Assembly (NCBI GenBank): GCA_025331125.1
Contig: JAOALB010000284.1
Coordinates: forward strand, 1-29,434
Length of the DNA: 29,434 bases
Origin: Mycogone perniciosa
Lineage: Eukaryota; Ascomycota; Sordariomycetes; Hypocreales; Hypocreaceae
Reading direction: 5' to 3'
A program made the position numbers and the translations under genes. Positions 9,950 to 21,522 of the stretch are shown here, piece after piece. The notes beneath the pieces are model-generated. The model saw only the letters and a program-made list of their open reading frames with translations. It was not told where the DNA came from and searched no databases. Numbering within the stretch: the first letter of the stretch is position 1; the number at the start of each line of letters is the position of its first letter.

Positions 9950-12100
9950 TAAGATAATTGGTTAAAAGAAATAGCTTAAAAACCCTTTATTATAGCCAGT
10001 TAATATAAATTAATATAATACTTGATTCTAAAAATACAGGTTATCTGGTTGTAATTTCTGAAATATAGGAATTAAAATTAGTTAACCTGGGCGTAATGCA
10101 TTAAAATACAATAAATAAGCGAAATCTTAAGAAACTATTAGCCTATAATACCTGTTAATAGAAGGTTAGGGAATTAAGGGAAATTATAGAAAAACTAGTT
10201 AGTATAGCGAAAGCAAATATATAAAGTAAACGGTCAGCTTTATATAACACAATCCCCTTTAAACTAGCGATATACTATTATAACTCTCGTTTCGCCTATA
10301 ACTTTATAAGCCAGCTAGTAAAGCAATTATAAAGAATTAGCAAGAAATAAATTAATTATTTAATCTTTTAATATAGAGACTTTATTTTAGTTTTATTAAC
10401 CTTTTTAACTAGACTTTCTTTAACTTTTAATAAAAACACTATCTTTATTACTTTTATAATCTCTAGTATATAAATTACGTTTACCTATATTAAAGCTATT
10501 TAAAAGAGACTCGGAAAAGATAATAATTTAATACCGCGAGACTAGTATTAATAAAGGAAATTATCCCTAAAAGAATAGTTAATTCCATTATTTTAAATAA
10601 ATAAATAAAACCCTTCCTTATTATAAAAAAACTTGTTATTATAAGGGAACACTCTGCTATAACCCTATTACTAAAAGAGTATATCCCTTTTTTACTTAAA
10701 AAAAGAATATACCTATATTAGCCAAGTATCCGAGTTAAATAACTCAGACTAGCAGGATAAACGGCATTTTATTATTAAAAGACTATTTAATTAAGACTTT
10801 AACAGCTTATCTTAACCCTAAATAAAGGGATTAAAAGTAAATAAATAACTGTTAGTGATTAAAGTACTAGATATAACCCTTTGCTTAAAACCCTAATTAA
10901 AGGAATTATTTAATTATATACCCGGCCTAACACTAACACCTTTTAAATCTATTATAATAAAAGACAGGGAAAGATTAAGTTCTTTAGCGGAAAATAGGAA
11001 AATACCCTTTTAAAAGTTCCTTTTCCTCGCTTAGGCTTTTAAGAATATTTAAGGAATAAAGCTACCTATAAAGACTAATTTTATAAGTAAATGTAATAGT
11101 AAAAATATATCCTAGTTTTTAAGGAACTATAAATAAAAAATAAAAGACTAAGGAATTTTAATAAAAGACTAGGGGAGGTATTTAAAACTATTTATAAAAC
11201 TAAAAAAATAAAAAATAGTTTAAATCTTTATTAAAAAAATCATTAATTAAGATAAAGTTAAAAAGGAGTTTATATAATATTATAAGCAGTATAATAAAGA
11301 ATAATCGGAGTTATATACTATATAACTTCAAAATCTTTATTATTATAAGCTTATTGGAATATAATCTGCAATAGATTAGTTACTTTAATATTAGTACCTT
11401 TATTAAAAGCTTAATAAAAGAAATTAAAAGGCGGCTATACTATATTCCTATAATATTGCTAAAATAATACTATTAGAGCTGCTTTAATTAATAATAGCCT
11501 TTAAAGAAATTAAGGAAATTGATGATTTTAAGGAGTTAAAGTATACTAAAGTTTAGATACTCTTTTATAATAAAAGGCTCGCGGAACTTAATATTTAAAA
11601 AGCCTGTTTTTAAGAATCTATAAAGATGCCTTTTAAAACTAGGTATATATTTAATTTATTTAAGTTAGAAATAAACTTAATTTTAAAAAGGCGGAAAAAG
11701 CAGTAGCCTATATTTATAGAATTAGGTGCATTTTTGCAGTTTAAAGATTAAATAAACGCTTTATCTGAAAAATTTAATAAACTAGCAGTTTATCTCTTTA
11801 ACTAAAAGGCTAAAATAATTAATTTAAAGGAAAAAGACTATTATTATATTACTACTAGTAATAATAAACTTAAATAAAGACTTTTTATATTAATAATTAC
11901 TATTAATAATATTAATATAATAGACCATTTATATAACAATATATTAAACTTTTTCTTTTACTATTACTTAAAGGCAGCTATAAATATAAAATATTATTAA
12001 TATTATATAAATAAAAGCTATTTCCCCTGGAACTGCGCTAAGCTGGCCTATAATAAAGGCTATAGGTTTATAATATATAATTTAAGGGCAAGAATAGTTT
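9950..12100 (+). pseudogene. gag: Gag relic of element 2
   Basis: Gag would form the capsid-like particle. The best evidence is a CCHC zinc knuckle at 11995-12036. Codons at 11995, 12004 and 12019 are TAT where Cys, Cys and His are expected, and the last Cys is TGC at 12034-12036. This fits C-x2-C-x4-H-x4-C with three G-to-A or C-to-T changes. The preceding frame (about 11700-11990) is helical and polar (EKFNKLAVYLFN and following). The early part, 9950-10560, is duplicated on the minus strand at 6871-7585. The start codon is not identified, because every ATG-like site is altered. At over 2 kb the region is long for a Gag and may hold more than one protein. Confidence 0.6.
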
Positions 12101-14000
12101 AAGTAGGCCGATAGAAAACCCTAATCCTGGCTTAATTTATTATAGCAATTATAACTGTTGGAATTTATATATAAAAAATGCTAGCGCTTTAAGTAAAATC
12201 GTTTAAGGCTTAAAATAAAGTCTTACTAAGCCTATTACTTGCAAAAAAGATAAAACCTAGCTTTTTTAATTAAAAAGTAAACTATTATAAAATTAAACTC
12301 TTTAATACAGTTTATAAAGAAATAAAGTATAAAGAGATATTTAAGATTAAACTACTATAAAGGTTAAATATAATCCCTGTAAAGGGACTAATAATAAATA
12401 TTATATACTTTATAGGCAAAGATTAAATAATTAGCAGTAAATAAAACAGTATAAGTAATAAAAGGGCTAAAAATATCTCTATAAACCTAGCTAAAATAAA
12501 TTCCCTTAGGAACTATTTAAATAAATATAACTAAGACTGCTTAATTGCAGAATTATTTAATTTAACTTTCCTTGTTAACTTTATAGTTAATAGAGGATAA
12601 AAGCGCGTTTAAATAATCGATAAGGCAGATAAATAAGTTAGAGGAATTATTACTGCTTTAATTAAAGTAACTAATTAAAAAAAAGTAACTGCATTTAGAC
12701 TTTATACCTGTAATTTTAAAAACTATACTATCTAAACTATAATACAGTAAAGATAGCAGAATAGTAAAGACTAGGAATGAAGAGGAATTACTAGGAGTAA
12801 AGTAAGCTAAAATATTAATTTAAGCTATAATTCTAGATAATGCAATTAAATTTTAAACTAGCACTCTTTTAAATACTATTTTAAAACTTATAAACGCTTT
12901 AAGAGTAGACTTAATTATAAAATTATAAAGAATTGCTAAAATACAGTTTTATAAAAAGATTAACTTAATTGTTTTTAAACCTACTTTATATTAAATAATA
13001 TCTCTCTTTGCCTATAAATACTCTTTTAAAAAAGAACTATTAAAGAAATTAAATGCAATAGCTGTATATATAAACCTAACTATATAGACTATCCAGTTAC
13101 TATAAGACTAATATTTTAAAGCTGCGCCTTTATAATCTTTATAGATAAAAGGATTTTTAAATAAAGAATTAATTAATTTTAAAAACTTTAATACTTTACT
13201 ATTATTAAAAGTATACTTTTATAAATTAAAGTAATTAAATATTACTATTAACTATAAAGTAAATTAGGAATAGAGATTAATAGTTTAAATTAATATAATT
13301 TAAATAAAAAGGATCTTTAAATATTTATAAAACCTGCCTTAAATATAAGTATAGTTAAAATAGCTTAATAGTATATTTATTAAAATATTTATAAATTTAA
13401 AGTTAAAAGGAAATATTATTTTTAATTAGCTAGCTATAAAATATAGTTTAAAGGTATACCCCTATTAAGCAGCTAATACTGCATTTAATAATAGGTAAGT
13501 AAATATAATTAAAGAGACTATTATTTAAGTATATATAAGCAATATATAAATAGCAGTAAAATTCTATATTATATTAAATAAAGTTTTAATGCCTTTTATC
13601 TTTAAAATACTGTTTATTTAAACTATACAGCTAATATTTAATTATATATTAAAAATAAGGATTTATATATAAAATGCAAAATAAGAAACATTTAAGTCAT
13701 AACCTTAGCTATAAAAGCTATTTATTAAAAATATAAAACAGAGGCATTATATAATTTAAAGCTAAAATAAATATTAACTTTATAACTAAGTATAAAGTTA
13801 ATAAAATGGAAAAAAGCTTAGAAATATTTTAGCTTACTTTTAAGGAGGAGGTTTTATATTAACTATAAAAGTAAGTTAAGGAGGATTTAATTTAATTAGT
13901 ATTAGCCGATAATCTAAACGATTAAATAAAAGTAATAAAAAAGATAGTGTAAGAGTTTAAAGAAATAGAGGATTAAAAGAGAAAGTTTTAAAGGAGAGTA
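12100..14000 (+). pseudogene. Spacer or protease-region relic of element 2
   Basis: The frame that carries the zinc knuckle continues to at least 12800 as a low-complexity, hydroxyl- and Lys-rich sequence, much of it probably Pro/Thr/Ser-rich before mutation. Stops are again TAA/TAG. Beyond 12800 the frame becomes hard to follow. A retropepsin Asp-Thr/Ser-Gly box should lie between Gag and RT, but I did not find one. About 1.9 kb between knuckle and RT is longer than usual for gypsy elements. It could be a disordered Gag tail plus a badly damaged protease, or contain an extra protein. Confidence 0.4.
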
Positions 14001-17000
14001 TAAAAACGTAAAAGGATTAAAACTAATATTATATATAAAAAGAAAAGTGTAAAAATCTACCTAATAGATAATACATTATCTAATAGTTTTATCCCTGCTA
14101 GGAGTCTTTATTAAAAATAAAAGAAATAAGATAAAGTAAAGGATAACTTAAACTTTAATGCTCCCTTTATTAACTATATTACTTTGAAACTTTTATCTAT
14201 TAAGACTAGGTTAAGGCTTACACTAAACTAATTAGCTGCAATCCTAAGAATAATAAAAGGGAAACTAATAATATAAGAAACTGTAATTTTTATATAGATC
14301 TTGAAAAACAGGGAAATAGCACTTTCCTAGGATTTTATAGAATATAGAAAGCTGGATTTTAGGATTGCCTTATTATAGACTATTTGTATAGTAGAATATA
14401 ATGCCTGGCAAAGTAGCAGTATTTTAATTCTTAAAGGGATAGAAAAGAAGGTAGTTAACTTACTATAAGTCTATATTAAAAAAGGCCTTTTAAAAAAAAG
14501 CTATAGGCTATACAGGAACCTATTCTTTTTAATATAAAAGAAAAATAGCGGCCTTTACTTTATTAATTTTATTATATATATAAATAAAGTAACTATTAAA
14601 GATACCTTTATTCCTTTAAGCGCTAATTAATTTAGTAAGGATTTTGCGGGGTATATAATACTATTATTACTAGACTTTTCTTTATAATATAATTAAATCC
14701 CTTTTAATAAAAAAAGTTAAAATATAACTATATTTGCAAGCTTTATTAACCTTTTAAAATACTGCACCCTTTTAATAGGCGCTATAAACTTAATAGTATA
14801 ATTTTAATATATTATTTTACAGATATTATTTAATTTTATATTTACAGTATATTAACTATTTTTAAATAATATTGCGGTATAAAGGTTAAAATTTATATAT
14901 AATAATAAAAAAGTAATGCCTAAGGTCCGATATTATATTTTAAAGTACCTGCAGAATCTAGATAAAACCTTTATTAATACTAAGCTATCAGGATATACTA
15001 TCTTAGCAGTAAAATTAATCTTTTATTAAAAATTAGCTAAGTTAATAGGATACCTATATAATATAGAGGGATAGTAACTAGTAATTAAGAAAATTATTAA
15101 AATTAAAGAATAAAAGAACTATAAGACTATTAATAAAGTTTAATCCTTTTTTAGTTTAGTTAACTATTATAGATGCTGGATTAAATACTTTGCCTAGATT
15201 ATAAAGCCTTTAATTAGTCTATTACAGAAAGATGCCTTTTAGAGATAAATTAAAGAGCAGCAGTAAACTATAAATAAACTTAAAAAACTTATTATTTCTA
15301 CTTTAATACTAGTAATACTAGATATAAATAAAGGATATAGGGAGGTAATTTTAATAGTTAATATTAATATAATAGGCTAGGGGGCAGTTTTAATATAAGT
15401 TATAAAAGGAAAAAGACACTTAATCTAGTATAAAAGCAGGTATTAGCTTTTATTAGAAATAAAGTATAATACTATAAAAAAGGAGTGTAAAGCCTTACTT
15501 TAAGCCTTTAAAAGGCTATATACTTATATTTATAGACTTCCATTTATATGAAAAATAGATGTTAAAGTAGTTATTAATTAAATAAATAATAGGATTAATA
15601 ATATCCTTAATAGGTATATAACCTAGTATATTAGCTATATCTTATTTTTTCACTTTATAGCTAAGTATATTTTAAAGAAAAAAAATACTATAGCGGATGC
15701 TTTATTTTATAAACTAGTAACTGCTGTAAATAAAGCTAAAGCCTAGAAAAAAGGGGATTTAAAAGATTTTATAAATATATATTTAGGTATAATTTTATTT
15801 ACTCTGCTAAGAGAAAAGTATAGTAAAGAATCCTAGTAAATTGTATAATACCTTTAAGTAATATAGAGATTATTTAACCTTTTAGCTGCAGACTTCCAAT
15901 AATTAAAAAATAAAGCAAAAAGGTTCCGTATAAAAGATAAGAGGTTATAAGCCAGACTAATAAAACACTACCACTAGCCTATACTTATCTTTAATACCTC
16001 AATTATAAAAAAAACAGCTATTTAATAATATTACACGGAAATAGGTTATAAAAGACAGGAAGTAACTTTTTAATTTTTAAAGGAAAGATACTAGTAGCTA
16101 TAAATATAAAATAATATATATAAAGCTGTTATATTATGCCTTTAATACTAAGGCTTTAACCTATACCGCCTTAAGTAATTAACTATAGTAATAGAACCAA
16201 CTAAACCTATAAAGAAGGTTTATTTCAATATTTAATATATTTTAAGCGACTATAGATATATCTATTTATTTAAAAAAAGATATAACTTTTATAGATAGGT
16301 AAAAGTAAAACTTATATTAACTTTATTATTTGCAATAATAATAAAGTTTATCTTTAAATAGATTTACTAATTTAATATAATAATTTAAGCTATTATAGAT
16401 AAGGGACTTAAAATAAAGAAAATACTTTTATAGGTATTAATTAATCTAAGTGTTAAGATTATCTAGATATTAAGATATAACCTTAAAGCTAATGCCTTTA
16501 TAAAGGTTAATTATTAAAGTTTAATATTAGTATTAATAAAAATAGCTAAATGCAATAAAAAGTGGTTTTAGAACCTAGATAAGGCAATTATAGCTGATAG
16601 ATATACTATAAAAGGCTTAATAAAATACTTTATATTTTATTTATTATTTAGCTAGGAATTAATTTTCCTTTTAAAAGTAAAACTGCTTACCTAGCAGTTA
16701 ATTAACTAAGATAAGGTTTATATAATAGAAGATTAATTAATAGTATATATCTATATTTTAGAAAGAAAAGAGGAAGATATAAAAACAGCTTAAAAGAGAG
16801 TAATAGTATTTTATTAAATATTAGCTAAAAGGATAAACATTAATAATTAATACTCTCTGCAGAAAGCAATTAAGCCTTTCCTCTTTAATAACCTTACCCT
16901 GCTTTATAATATAAAACGCTAAAAGGATTTATTAGGAGACGTAAAGCTAAAGATATATTAGCTAAAACTATTTAGGATTAAGTTTTAAGCGGGAATAATA

Positions 17001-17492
17001 AAGGTTTACAGGCTAAAAATATTAAATAGGATTCCGCTTAATAAAACCTATTTAAAGGAATATTTAAAAAAGTTTATAAAAGACGAATTTAGCTAGTAAA
17101 TAGCTAAAGATAATAAAAAAACCTATATAAATAAAAGCTTAAAGATAGGCAATAATATATTTAAAGATAAAGTAGTTAATAAAGCTATAATTAAAATTAT
17201 TAATAGTTAAAAACTTAGTAAATATTATAGTAACCCTTTAACTGCTGAAAAGGTATATAGGTTATTAAATTAAATAATCTGGCTAAAAACTAGGATATAT
17301 ATCTGCAGATTAAAGGAAAACGAAATATATTAATTAAAACGCAGTCCTTTATAATACTTTAAAGTAGTAATTTTTAAAATAAATAAAATCAGTCAAGATA
17401 ACTACCTTTATATAAAGGATATATACGCGGGAGTAAAGGATAATATTTTTAAAAACGGTTATTAGGTACTGTTTTTAAAAGGGAGGAGATAG
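14000..17492 (+). pseudogene. pol: Pol relic of element 2 (RT, RNase H, integrase; Ty3/gypsy)
   Basis: One frame (codon starts divisible by 3) runs through the whole region. RT: the LLDF block has its Asp at 14673-14675, and FLNN at 14859-14870 stands where FxDD is expected, so both catalytic Asp codons became Asn. RNase H and its tether end in KKNTIADALF near 15678-15707. Integrase has a zinc-finger CxxC relic at 16137-16148 (TGC CTT TAA TAC). Its C-terminal part has the fungal gypsy pattern KLLT-stop-QL near 16680-16700, followed by LERKEEDI-K near 16757-16785. The frame closes with KGRR-stop at 17490-17492. Stops are almost all TAA/TAG at Gln or Trp positions. I see no chromodomain. Order RT-RNase H-integrase fixes the family as Ty3/gypsy. 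Confidence 0.88.
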
Positions 17493-17559
17493 CCGCTAAA
17501 TTAATGTCTATTACCCCGCCTATAAAAAATATAACTTAATTATACTATAAAGAAAAAAA

Positions 17560-18760
17560 TTATAAAATTAAATAATTTATTAACTACTTTACTTATATTA
17601 ACCTTTTACTTTAATAGTAAAAGCTGAAATAAGTTTTTAAACCTGCTAAATTATTTAACTTTATACTTTTTTATTTTTAATAAAATAAAAGAAATCCTTT
17701 ATAAAGTAAAAGGCTGTTAAAGGATTAAAATAATTAAAGACTATTAGCTTAATAAATGAAAGTGCTTAATCTCTTTTAAAAAAAGTAATAGCTATACTTT
17801 AATTACTTTATTAAAACTAATAGCTAGGAAAATATTATTAAATATATAAAAAGGCCTTAAATTAAAGGCAATTTAAATAGTCCCTTTACTAGAAACCTAG
17901 AATAGAGATATAGTTATAAAAAGGAAATAAGATATACTCTTTAGCAGCTGTAATAGTAATAGACTAAGTCTAAAGGCACCTTTAATAGAATTAAGGATTG
18001 CACTGCCTATAAAACGATATAAATAGGGCTTTAATATACTTTATCCGCTTAAAAAGAGTATAAAAGAACCACTTATAAATATATAAAATCTTTACTGGGA
18101 TATAAATTAGCTTAAATACTTTTCCTTTAATAGGATATATAATATTTTAAAGATAAAACTAAAAACCTTTAAAGGCGTAACGCTAAAAGTATTTTTTAAG
18201 AGTATAACCTTTTATAAAAGATAATAGAGATAAAAAAGATTTAAATAAAGGGGAAAAGGCAACCTTTAAATAAATTAGCAGGGTTAATTAACTAATATTT
18301 ATATTACTAATAATCTAAATAATAAAAGACTTTTAAACTTAAAGAGAATTAAAGTAAAGATATTAATTAAATAATACCTATTTACGAAAGCTTTATTTAA
18401 AGTAAATAGTTAAGTAAAAAGGTAAAGCTAAATTTAACCCTTTTAAAATAAAGAAATCTCCTTAAAAGTCTTTTTATTAATAATGGGTATATTAATAAAG
18501 TCAGCTATATTAAATAACTAATAATAGCCCTTTTTAATAGGATTATCTATAATTAAATAATAAAATAAAGAAAAAGAAAAAAGAGTAAAAGAAAAATAGA
18601 AAAGAAAAAAGAGGAAAAGGTAAGCGAGGTATAAAAGGTTACGTTAAAGGAGCAGTAATTTATATATAATAAAGAAAATTACTTTATACACTAAACTATA
18701 TACCTACACCTATAAAAAGATAACAAGTACTACTATACTTTTTTTCTTTTTTTTTTCTCT
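17560..18760 (+). pseudogene. Extra degraded reading frame X1 downstream of integrase, unknown family
   Basis: I do not recognise this protein. A frame continuous with pol (codon starts divisible by 3) reads coherently from about 17560 to 18760, interrupted almost only by TAA/TAG. The middle (about 17880-18250) is mixed hydrophobic and basic. The part near 18550-18660 is very rich in Lys, Arg and Glu (KEKEKRVKEK, then KRKKRKR), like a nuclear-localisation or nucleic-acid-binding tail. The start is not visible. It may be a C-terminal extension of Pol, a separate gene in the element, or part of an older insertion. Coding status is inferred from the stop pattern. Confidence 0.4.
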
Positions 18761-18868
18761 TTTACCTTTTAAAAATCCATTTTATATTAGCTTAAATATT
18801 GCCTTTAATTTAAATTTTATTTTATAATTATTTAATTTTATTTAACCCCCCCCTTTTTCTTTATCATA

Positions 18869-20725
18869 ATATCTCACTTAAAAAAAGACCTGTATTCTTT
18901 TACTTTATTTTTCCGATTTATAAAAGGTAAACTAAAAACTCTACTTCCTTGCTATATTAACTAAATATCCTTTAGCTGCACTGGCAATTTCTTTAAGCTA
19001 AAAGAATAAAACTTGACTAATAGCTTGCTAGTAAATTAATATAGCTATTAACTAATATAAATCTACCTTTAATTTAATTAGTATACTAATAGCTACCTGC
19101 AGTTACCTATTAATAAATTATTTATTAACAGTACCTTATACTATAATAAGCTTTTACAGATATTAAATATTAAAGAACCTATATAGCCTTTCTATATTAT
19201 TAATATTTATAATTTCCTATATAACTTTTCCTGTAAAAACTAGGCAGTAAACTTTAATTTAAATGTAATACTTTATATAATAATAAAAAGACTACTAATA
19301 ATAAAAGCTGCCTAAATATAGATTTCGGTACTTTAAAATGCATTTAAAGGCGCAGCTACTTTTAATTAAATAATATTTTAAGCTTTTAGGATCTTTAATA
19401 GACTATAGCACTTCTAAAGCTTTATAAAAAGAAAATAAATCCTTATAGGGTTTATTTATTTTCCTTAACATTAATACACGTATATTTTTAATAAATAAAG
19501 GTACCTCTACTACTTTGACTTTAATAGAGATAACCGTAAACGCTATATATAACGATTCTTTAACCTATAGGCCTATATACTTAAAAAAGCTAGATTCCCT
19601 TATTTATTTAATTTTTATATAGTTCTATATATAAAATAACCTAAATTTAATAAATGCAGCTATTTAAGCTTATTTTAGATCTAATAGATACTTTAAAGAC
19701 TTATTAGTATTAAGTTAAATTAATTAGCGAAACCTTTAAGCAGAGTCTTAATCTCTTTTAGCTTTAAGAAATATAAAATAATTAACCTAAAAAAGTTTAA
19801 ACTTTTACTTTAATATTAGTGCTAGTGTTTATACCCTAAGAATTCTGCTAAAAGCTATATAAATATAATTTAAGTTTTATATTAAACAATAACTGTAAAT
19901 AAATTTACAGTTATAGACTTTAAAGTAAAAATAAAGGATATCCTGCCTTTTTCGCTTAAATATTATTTAATTAAGCTTAATTAAAGCTAATAGGCACCTT
20001 TAAACATAATTTATAAAAGGAATATAATAAAGATTAGTAGGTAGTATTTAATAGATTTTAAAGTGCTAGTAAATAACTTTATAAAAGAGAACTATTTAAT
20101 TTACTATAATAATAGCTTTTCCTAGTAATTATTTATTTTTTTAATAGTATATAAATAAATTAAGATATAACGTTTACAGTTAATTTCTAAGACTTAACCT
20201 TTAACTTTAACTATATTTACGCCTACTACTATATAATTAAGCTAGCTATAGCTAAGAAAAAGAAAAGTATTCTCTTTAACTTTATAAACTATATTAATAG
20301 TAAAAAAATAAAATAATACTGTTAGCCTAGTTATTTAAATAGTATTTATAATAAAGGCAATAATAGGATTAATAACTAAAAGTAAATTTATGCGTTTCTC
20401 AGTAATACTATAACTTATAAAACCTCTGCTTACTGCGCCGGCACTATTAAAGGATATAGAGAGTTTAAAGGAGGATTTAACTTCTTTTAAAAAAAAAATT
20501 CCTTTAATAAATTAAAAGATAACTAAAACTTAAAGAAGGAAAGAGTTTTAAAAGTAACTATAAAGCTTAATTAAAGGGCAATAAAAGAAGATAAAAAAAG
20601 CTTTGCAAAATTAAGTAAAAGAGGATAGGCTATAACAGTAGCTTTCACAATAGTAATAGGAAAAAGGATACCTTAATATCCCTAAATTCAAAGAATTACA
20701 GCCTTAAATATATACTGTAGTTTAA
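18869..20725 (+). pseudogene. Extra degraded reading frame X2 (about 620 codons), unknown family
   Basis: I do not recognise this protein. The proposed start is ATA at 18869-18871, probably ATG before G-to-A change, in a CATAATRTCTCAC context that resembles fungal start sites. It is preceded by a C/T-rich tract at 18737-18865. The frame then reads SHLKKDLYSF and on for about 1.86 kb to TAA at 20723-20725, with in-frame stops nearly all TAA/TAG. The first two thirds look globular, with a passage YYFDFNRDNRKRYI near 19518-19560. The region 20180-20480 is rich in Thr, Pro-type and Lys codons, like a linker, and the end is charged. It shows no RT, integrase, envelope or signal-peptide pattern. 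It may be an additional element gene or a captured host gene. Confidence 0.45.
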
Positions 20726-21115
20726 CTTTACTAGGATTAATAGATAAATTAGCTTAAAACAATATCTAAAAGTAAGTCTATATACCTATTTAGGCAATAG
20801 GATAATTAATATAAAATAAGCAGATAATAGCTTAAAATGCCTAGCAATAAATATAGGTTATTAAGATAAGACTATTTAATTATAGCGGTTTTAATATAAG
20901 GAGAATAATTTAATATAGATTAAATATAAGGATATTAATAGTATATATAATAGTAATTCTTTTTTTTTTTTTAGTTTTCCTTTCTTTATAATACACTTAT
21001 TTTAATATTTCCTTATATTATTAATATTTACTTTAAAGAATTATAATATTAATACTAGGAGGTTTAGCTGGATAAGCGTTTTATCGAGATTTGCTTTTTT
21101 TATTTATAAATACTT
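20726..21115. other. 3' non-coding region of element 2
   Basis: Stops become frequent in all frames after 20725. A T-rich tract at 20957-20995 is the only notable structure before the polypurine tract. No gene is supported. Confidence 0.5.
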
Positions 21116-21125
21116 ATAGGGAGGG
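21116..21125 (+). other. Polypurine tract of element 2
   Basis: ATAGGGAGGG lies two bases before the 3' LTR start as drawn here. The position and composition fit the plus-strand primer of an LTR element. Confidence 0.65.
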
Positions 21126-21127
21126 TT

Positions 21128-21514
21128 TTTTAAAGGTAATTAATATAGTTAATATATTTATAGTCCTTTTTACTAGCCTATTTAAATAAAGTTAATTACT
21201 TATTTAAGCAACTACTAGATTAAAGAGGTATAAGACTATAAAGATAAACAGATAGATTTAGTTTAATAAAGATTAACCTATATTCTCCTTTAATATATTA
21301 CCTTTACTTATATTTTTATAGCTATTAAGGCATAAAGAGGTAACTATTAATTACTTTCAACTGCAGATATTATAATTAAATAATTTGCAGTATCTTTTAG
21401 CCTTTATATTATTTTATTACGGATTTATAGTTTTATTCAGAGCGCGGTTCCCGCGCTTTATTCCCGTTATTGTTGGTGTGTATATATGTTTGGAGCGTTG
21501 ATTCCCCCTTGACA
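21128..21514 (+). repeat. 3' LTR of element 2
   Basis: This is the direct repeat of 9416-9802 with identical length. It starts TTTTAAAGGTAAT and ends CCCCCTTGACA. The first 280 or so bases are heavily AT-shifted, but the last 90 keep GC-rich sequence, including the hairpin AGCGCGG / CCGCGCT at 21441-21457 and GTTTGGAGCGTTG. Confidence 0.88.
21441..21457 (+). other. GC-rich hairpin in the element 2 LTR
   Basis: AGCGCGG (21441-21447) and CCGCGCT (21451-21457) are exact inverted repeats around a TTC loop. The 5' LTR has the decayed version AGCGCGG...GCGCT near 9729-9745, and the minus-strand relic begins inside it. Its conservation across copies suggests an RNA structure or protein site in the LTR. 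Confidence 0.65.
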
Positions 21515-21522
21515 AAATAGTT

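Larger units (their letters stand above)
9416..21514 (+). mobile_element. Element 2: long (12.1 kb) Ty3/gypsy retrotransposon nested in element 3
   Basis: Two 387-bp LTRs (9416-9802 and 21128-21514) enclose an 11.3-kb internal region. The internal region holds a Gag with a CCHC relic, a long low-complexity spacer, RT, RNase H and integrase, then about 3.6 kb of extra sequence with two more degraded frames before the polypurine tract. A 6-bp direct repeat ATAGTT lies immediately before the 5' LTR (9410-9415) and two bases after the 3' LTR (21517-21522), so the LTR end may be two bases further right than the TG/CA rule suggests. Joining the flanks restores a continuous element 3 leader. A reversed fragment of the same family is at 6871-7650. 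Confidence 0.88.

Noticed and set aside
17478..17492. AAAGGGAGGAGATAG as the polypurine tract ending element 2
   Set aside because: No LTR copy follows it. The LTR pair with matching length is at 9416-9802 and 21128-21514, with its own purine tract at 21116. It remains possible that this marks an older element end.
18869..20725. Retroviral envelope-like third gene
   Set aside because: I see no signal peptide, no cysteine pattern and no C-terminal membrane segment. The frame is reported as unknown instead.
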